DNA of 7,894 nucleotides from JBFYKJ01 sp041306005 (lineage in GTDB: Archaea > Altiarchaeota > Altiarchaeia > JAFGQM01). The position numbers and the translations under genes are program-made. Location of the stretch: the NCBI GenBank assembly GCA_041306005.1, contig JBFYKJ010000016.1, positions 1 to 7,894 of the forward strand, given 5' to 3'. The notes beneath the pieces were generated by a model. That model was not told where the DNA came from. It worked only from the letters and a program-made list of their open reading frames with translations, and ran no database searches. This document shows, in pieces, positions 5,692 through 7,894 of this stretch. Every line of letters begins with the position of its first letter. The first letter of the stretch is position 1.

Positions 5692-6489
5692 CTACTTCAG
5701 CAGCTTCATCGCCTCGCCCACGTCCTTCTTACCGTGGACTATCGCGTTGACCGCGGCGACCATCTTGCTCGGGTCGTCCGCTTGGAACACGTTTCGCCCC
5801 ATGGCAACCCCGGCCCCGCCGGCATCGAGGCTGTCTTTGACGGTCTGCAAGACGCCCCTCATGTCCTTGGCCTTCTCGCCGCCAGCTATGACTACGGGGA
5901 CCCCTCCCGCGCCCTTCACCACTTCCTTGAACGTATCCACGTCGCCGGTGTAGTTCGTCTTGATTATGTCAGCGCCAAGCTCCACGCCTATCCTCGCGGC
6001 TAACTTGACTACCTCGACATCGTACGGGTCCTTTATGTCATGGCCCCTCGGGTACATCATCGCAAGTAGCGGCATGCCCCAGTCGTCCGCTACTTCGGAC
6101 ACCATCCCCAAATCCTGCAGCATCTCCGAGTCGGTCTCGGCGCCCACGTTGACATGCACGGACACCGCATCGGCCCCCATCTTAACAGCCTGCTCGACCG
6201 TGGTGACAATCTGCTTCGCGTTCGGGTCAGGCGACTTGGAGGTCGAGCCGGAAAGGTGTATTATGAGGCCGACGTCCCCGCCGTAGCCGCGATGCCCGCT
6301 CCCGACCATGCCCTTGTGCATGAGGACGGCGTCGGCGCCGCCCTTTACGACCTGGTCGACGGCTTTTGCCACGTCTTCGAGGCCCGGGATCGGGCCTACC
6401 GTGATCCCGTGGTCCATGGGTATCACTATCATCCTCCCGTCCCTGCGGTCTATTATCCGCTCGATGCGGATCTGCTTTCCGGAGATCAT
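5692..6489 (-). CDS. aroA': 2-Amino-3,7-dideoxy-D-threo-hept-6-ulosonate (ADH) synthase
   Basis: This is a class I aldolase-type enzyme that condenses 6-deoxy-5-ketofructose 1-phosphate with aspartate semialdehyde to give ADH. It is the archaeal entry to the shikimate pathway and replaces DAHP synthase. From ATG 6489 it has 265 residues. Likely active-site residues by comparison with the Methanocaldococcus enzyme are D26 (IPMDHG), Y146 (MMYPRG) and the Schiff-base K177 (IIKTNYTGD). GHRGYGGDVGLIIHLS (65-80) and VSVHVNVG (109-116) are family blocks. The frame extends upstream to 6585, but those 32 codons would cross the promoter and do not resemble the family. The close relative, archaeal class I fructose-bisphosphate aldolase, is the main alternative; adjacency to aroB' and aroD favours ADH synthase. 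It is divergent from gap. Confidence 0.93.
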   Translation of the reverse strand: MISGKQIRIERIIDRRDGRMIVIPMDHGITVGPIPGLEDVAKAVDQVVKGGADAVLMHKGMVGSGHRGYGGDVGLIIHLSGSTSKSPDPNAKQIVTTVEQAVKMGADAVSVHVNVGAETDSEMLQDLGMVSEVADDWGMPLLAMMYPRGHDIKDPYDVEVVKLAARIGVELGADIIKTNYTGDVDTFKEVVKGAGGVPVVIAGGEKAKDMRGVLQTVKDSLDAGGAGVAMGRNVFQADDPSKMVAAVNAIVHGKKDVGEAMKLLK

Positions 6490-6544
6490 CGTCTTTCGCC
6501 CAACCGGCAGTCGCCGTAAGTTGATTGCTGTAATTTGACGTTCT

Positions 6545-6553
6545 TTTAATAAA
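6545..6553 (-). promoter_or_regulatory. TATA-like box for aroA'
   Basis: On the minus strand this reads TTTATTAAA, the same nine bases as upstream of aroB'. It ends 55 nt before ATG 6489, so a start site at the usual distance would give a leader of roughly 30 nt. No other comparable AT-rich box lies nearer the gene. Confidence 0.5.
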
Positions 6554-6574
6554 TATGGCTTACCGACAGCCCCA

Positions 6575-6593
6575 TTGGGCGCCAAAAGCCCAA
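6575..6593. promoter_or_regulatory. Inverted repeat abutting the gap promoter (possible operator)
   Basis: TTGGGC, a 7-nt spacer and GCCCAA form a perfect 6-bp inverted repeat between the divergent aroA' and gap genes. Its right arm runs into the gap TATA box and covers the place where a BRE would sit; it also lies upstream of the aroA' box. That position suits a repressor or activator site. The symmetry is visible; regulator and effect are unknown. Confidence 0.4.
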
Positions 6594-6601
6594 ATTTTTA
6601 T
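6592..6601 (+). promoter_or_regulatory. TATA-like box for gap
   Basis: AAATTTTTAT ends 32 nt before ATG 6634. The usual archaeal spacing predicts a start near 6625 and a leader of about 10 nt. An out-of-frame ATG at 6620 should then lie outside the message. Confidence 0.5.
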
Positions 6602-6633
6602 CCTCCGGGACCTAATAAGCATGTGGGTCCAAA

Positions 6634-7659
6634 ATGATCAAGGTAGCGATAAACGGGTACGGCACGATAGGCAAGCGAGTGGCAGACGCGGTGATGAAGC
6701 AAAAGGACATGAAGCTCGTCGGGGCCACAAAGGTCACGCCGAATTTTGAAGCCATGAGGTGCGCCGAGAAAGGGATCGCATTATACCTGCCGCCAGAGGC
6801 CAAACCCGAGGACTTCGCGAAGAAGAAAATCCCGGTCGCCGGCAAGGCAGACGCGCTTTTCAATGCCGCCGACATCATAATCGACTGCACTCCTGGGAAG
6901 GACGGCGAGATGGCGCAGGACTACAAAAAGCTCTACGCCTCCAAGGGGAAGAAAGCCATCTTCCAGGGCGGCGAACCGCACGAGCTCACGGGCTTTAGCT
7001 TCAACTCGCTTTGGTCCTACGAGCAGGCGAAGGGGAAACAATTCGCCCGGGTGGTCTCCTGCAACACGACCGCTTTATGCCGCGCGCTATGGGCAGTTTC
7101 CCAAGTGTCCAAAATAAACCGGGTGGATGCAGTCCTCGTCAGGCGCGCCGCCGACCCCGGGAACTCGAAGAGCGGCCCTATCAATGCCATCGTGCCTGAA
7201 GTCAAGGTCCCCTCGCACCACGGGCCTGACGTGCAGAGCGTGATCGGCAAGGAGCTTAACATAAACACCATGGCAGTGAAGGTGCCGACGACCATCATGC
7301 ACGAGCACAACATCATGGTGCACCTTGCAGACAAGTCGGTGACTGAAGAGCAGATAATCAAGTCTATGGAGAAGACGACAAGGCTCATACTCGTCAACTC
7401 CAAGGATGGGTTCAAGTCGACCGCGGAGGTCATGGAATACGCCCGCGACCTCGGCCGGCCGTGGGGCGACCTGTACGAGATAGCGGTCTGGAAGGATTCG
7501 GCCCACATAAAGGACGGCGTCCTCTACTTCTGCCAGGCCGTGCACCAGGAGAGCGACGTGGTCCCGGAGATAGTCGACTGCATCAGGGCTATGTTCGGCG
7601 CGGTGAAAAAAAGCGACAGCATCGCCGAGACCAACAGGGCGATGGGAATGGTGAATTGA
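6634..7659 (+). CDS. gap: Type II (archaeal) glyceraldehyde-3-phosphate dehydrogenase, phosphorylating
   Basis: This enzyme reversibly interconverts glyceraldehyde 3-phosphate and 1,3-bisphosphoglycerate with NAD(P), a cytoplasmic step of gluconeogenesis and glycolysis. The Rossmann start NGYGTIGKRVADAV (7-20) carries the GxGxxG-like dinucleotide site. C143 in SCNTTALCR is the catalytic cysteine. RRAADP (170-175), GPINAIVPE (181-189) and PSHHGPDV (193-200) are archaeal family blocks, and the histidine of TTIMHEHN (H223) is the likely general base. The length of 341 residues is normal for the archaeal enzyme. ATG 6634 starts directly at the first beta strand. It lies head to head with aroA' across 144 bp with separate TATA boxes and an inverted repeat. 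It ends with TGA, after which the same frame happens to stay open to the window edge. Confidence 0.96.
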   Translation: MIKVAINGYGTIGKRVADAVMKQKDMKLVGATKVTPNFEAMRCAEKGIALYLPPEAKPEDFAKKKIPVAGKADALFNAADIIIDCTPGKDGEMAQDYKKLYASKGKKAIFQGGEPHELTGFSFNSLWSYEQAKGKQFARVVSCNTTALCRALWAVSQVSKINRVDAVLVRRAADPGNSKSGPINAIVPEVKVPSHHGPDVQSVIGKELNINTMAVKVPTTIMHEHNIMVHLADKSVTEEQIIKSMEKTTRLILVNSKDGFKSTAEVMEYARDLGRPWGDLYEIAVWKDSAHIKDGVLYFCQAVHQESDVVPEIVDCIRAMFGAVKKSDSIAETNRAMGMVN

Positions 7660-7706
7660 GCGTCACTATTCCAATGCCTAGCTAAAGGCGGCATTTGCCC
7701 ACCGGC

Positions 7707-7717
7707 TTTTCTTCTTT
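7707..7717 (+). terminator. Possible T-rich terminator after gap
   Basis: A pyrimidine tract dominated by T (TTTTCTTCTTT) lies about 50 nt past the gap stop codon. It fits archaeal U-rich termination, without a clear hairpin. It sits just ahead of an AT-rich stretch (about 7717-7728) that may serve the next gene, which would then have its own promoter. Confidence 0.35.
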
Positions 7718-7737
7718 GTAACAAAATACTGCCAAGA

Positions 7738-7894
7738 ATGGCCATCGAAGGCAGGAAGCCCAGGGAGCCGCCGAACACCTTCTGGAGGCTCCTTTTGGGG
7801 GTAAGGATGGGCAAGCCGTCCGAGTACATAGGCAAAGCCCGGTCCATGGCAAAGACTCCAACACAAGTCCGCAGGCTTAACAAAGCCCTGCTTA
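7738..7894 (+). CDS. Partial basic protein of unknown function, runs off the window
   Basis: From ATG 7738 the frame is open for 52 codons to the window edge, so the C-terminus is missing. The visible part is strongly basic, with about a dozen Lys/Arg. It includes KPREPPNTFWRLLLG (7-21), MGKPSEYIGKARSMAK (24-39) and QVRRLNKALL (43-52). There is no signal peptide or clear membrane segment. I do not recognise the family; the charge would suit a ribosome- or nucleic-acid-associated protein, but that is a guess. The frame is also open upstream to the gap stop, so the start is uncertain; ATG 7807 is an alternative. No Shine-Dalgarno motif is obvious. Confidence 0.45.
   Translation, partial: MAIEGRKPREPPNTFWRLLLGVRMGKPSEYIGKARSMAKTPTQVRRLNKALL

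Noticed and set aside
5692..6489. Class I fructose-bisphosphate aldolase as the product.
   Set aside because: The family is close, but the residue blocks (MMYPRG, IIKTNYTGD, HLSGSTSKSPDP) and the adjacent aroB' and aroD favour ADH synthase.
5692..6585. A longer ADH synthase of 297 residues starting at 6585.
   Set aside because: The extra 32 codons cover the TATA-like box and do not resemble the family N-terminus; ATG 6489 lies just before the conserved RIERI..IPMDHG region.
7660..7737. The gap frame stays open after its TGA all the way through the partial gene at 7738, which could suggest UGA readthrough or a selenoprotein.
   Set aside because: GAPDH already has normal family length and a natural end, no SECIS-like structure is evident, and TGA ends several other genes here. 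Twenty-six open codons in GC-rich DNA is unremarkable.

Overview
The window is a compact stretch of archaeal chromosome. The evidence is the set of lineage-specific enzymes: NadM-type NMN adenylyltransferase, 4-phosphopantoate--beta-alanine ligase, the ADH synthase/DHQ synthase II route into the shikimate pathway, type II archaeal GAPDH and an archaeal-style GatC. TATA-like boxes sit just upstream of start codons, several leaders look very short or absent, and codon use is rich in ATA and AGG. The DNA is GC-rich by eye. The set suits a euryarchaeal or DPANN-like lineage with its own cofactor and aromatic biosynthesis; I cannot name the taxon. No mobile element, CRISPR array, rRNA or tRNA gene is visible, and no gene-free gap exceeds about 150 bases.

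Layout. Bases 28-1561 (+) hold gatC-gatA, two subunits of the tRNA-dependent amidotransferase; gatB is not in the window. Facing them on the minus strand is a three-gene unit, nadM followed by two unrecognised proteins (3047 to 1568). nadM is divergent from the phosphopantoate ligase gene (3122-3844, +), and a single near-symmetric TATA element (3091-3103) lies between them, so an NAD gene and a CoA gene may share a promoter region.

From 6489 down to 3858 on the minus strand lies aroA'-aroB'-aroD: ADH synthase, 3-dehydroquinate synthase II and type I 3-dehydroquinate dehydratase, which are consecutive early steps of archaeal aromatic biosynthesis ending at 3-dehydroshikimate. aroB' and aroD overlap by ATGA. 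aroA' and aroB' are separated by about 100 bp holding a U-tract, a GC hairpin and a second TATA box. Divergent from aroA' is gap (6634-7659, +), type II GAPDH. A partial basic protein gene begins at 7738 and runs off the end.

Nearly everything is housekeeping metabolism. The parts that are not routine are the two unknown proteins behind nadM, which may be distant paralogues of each other, and several structured intergenic elements. I see no convincing new defence or mobile system.
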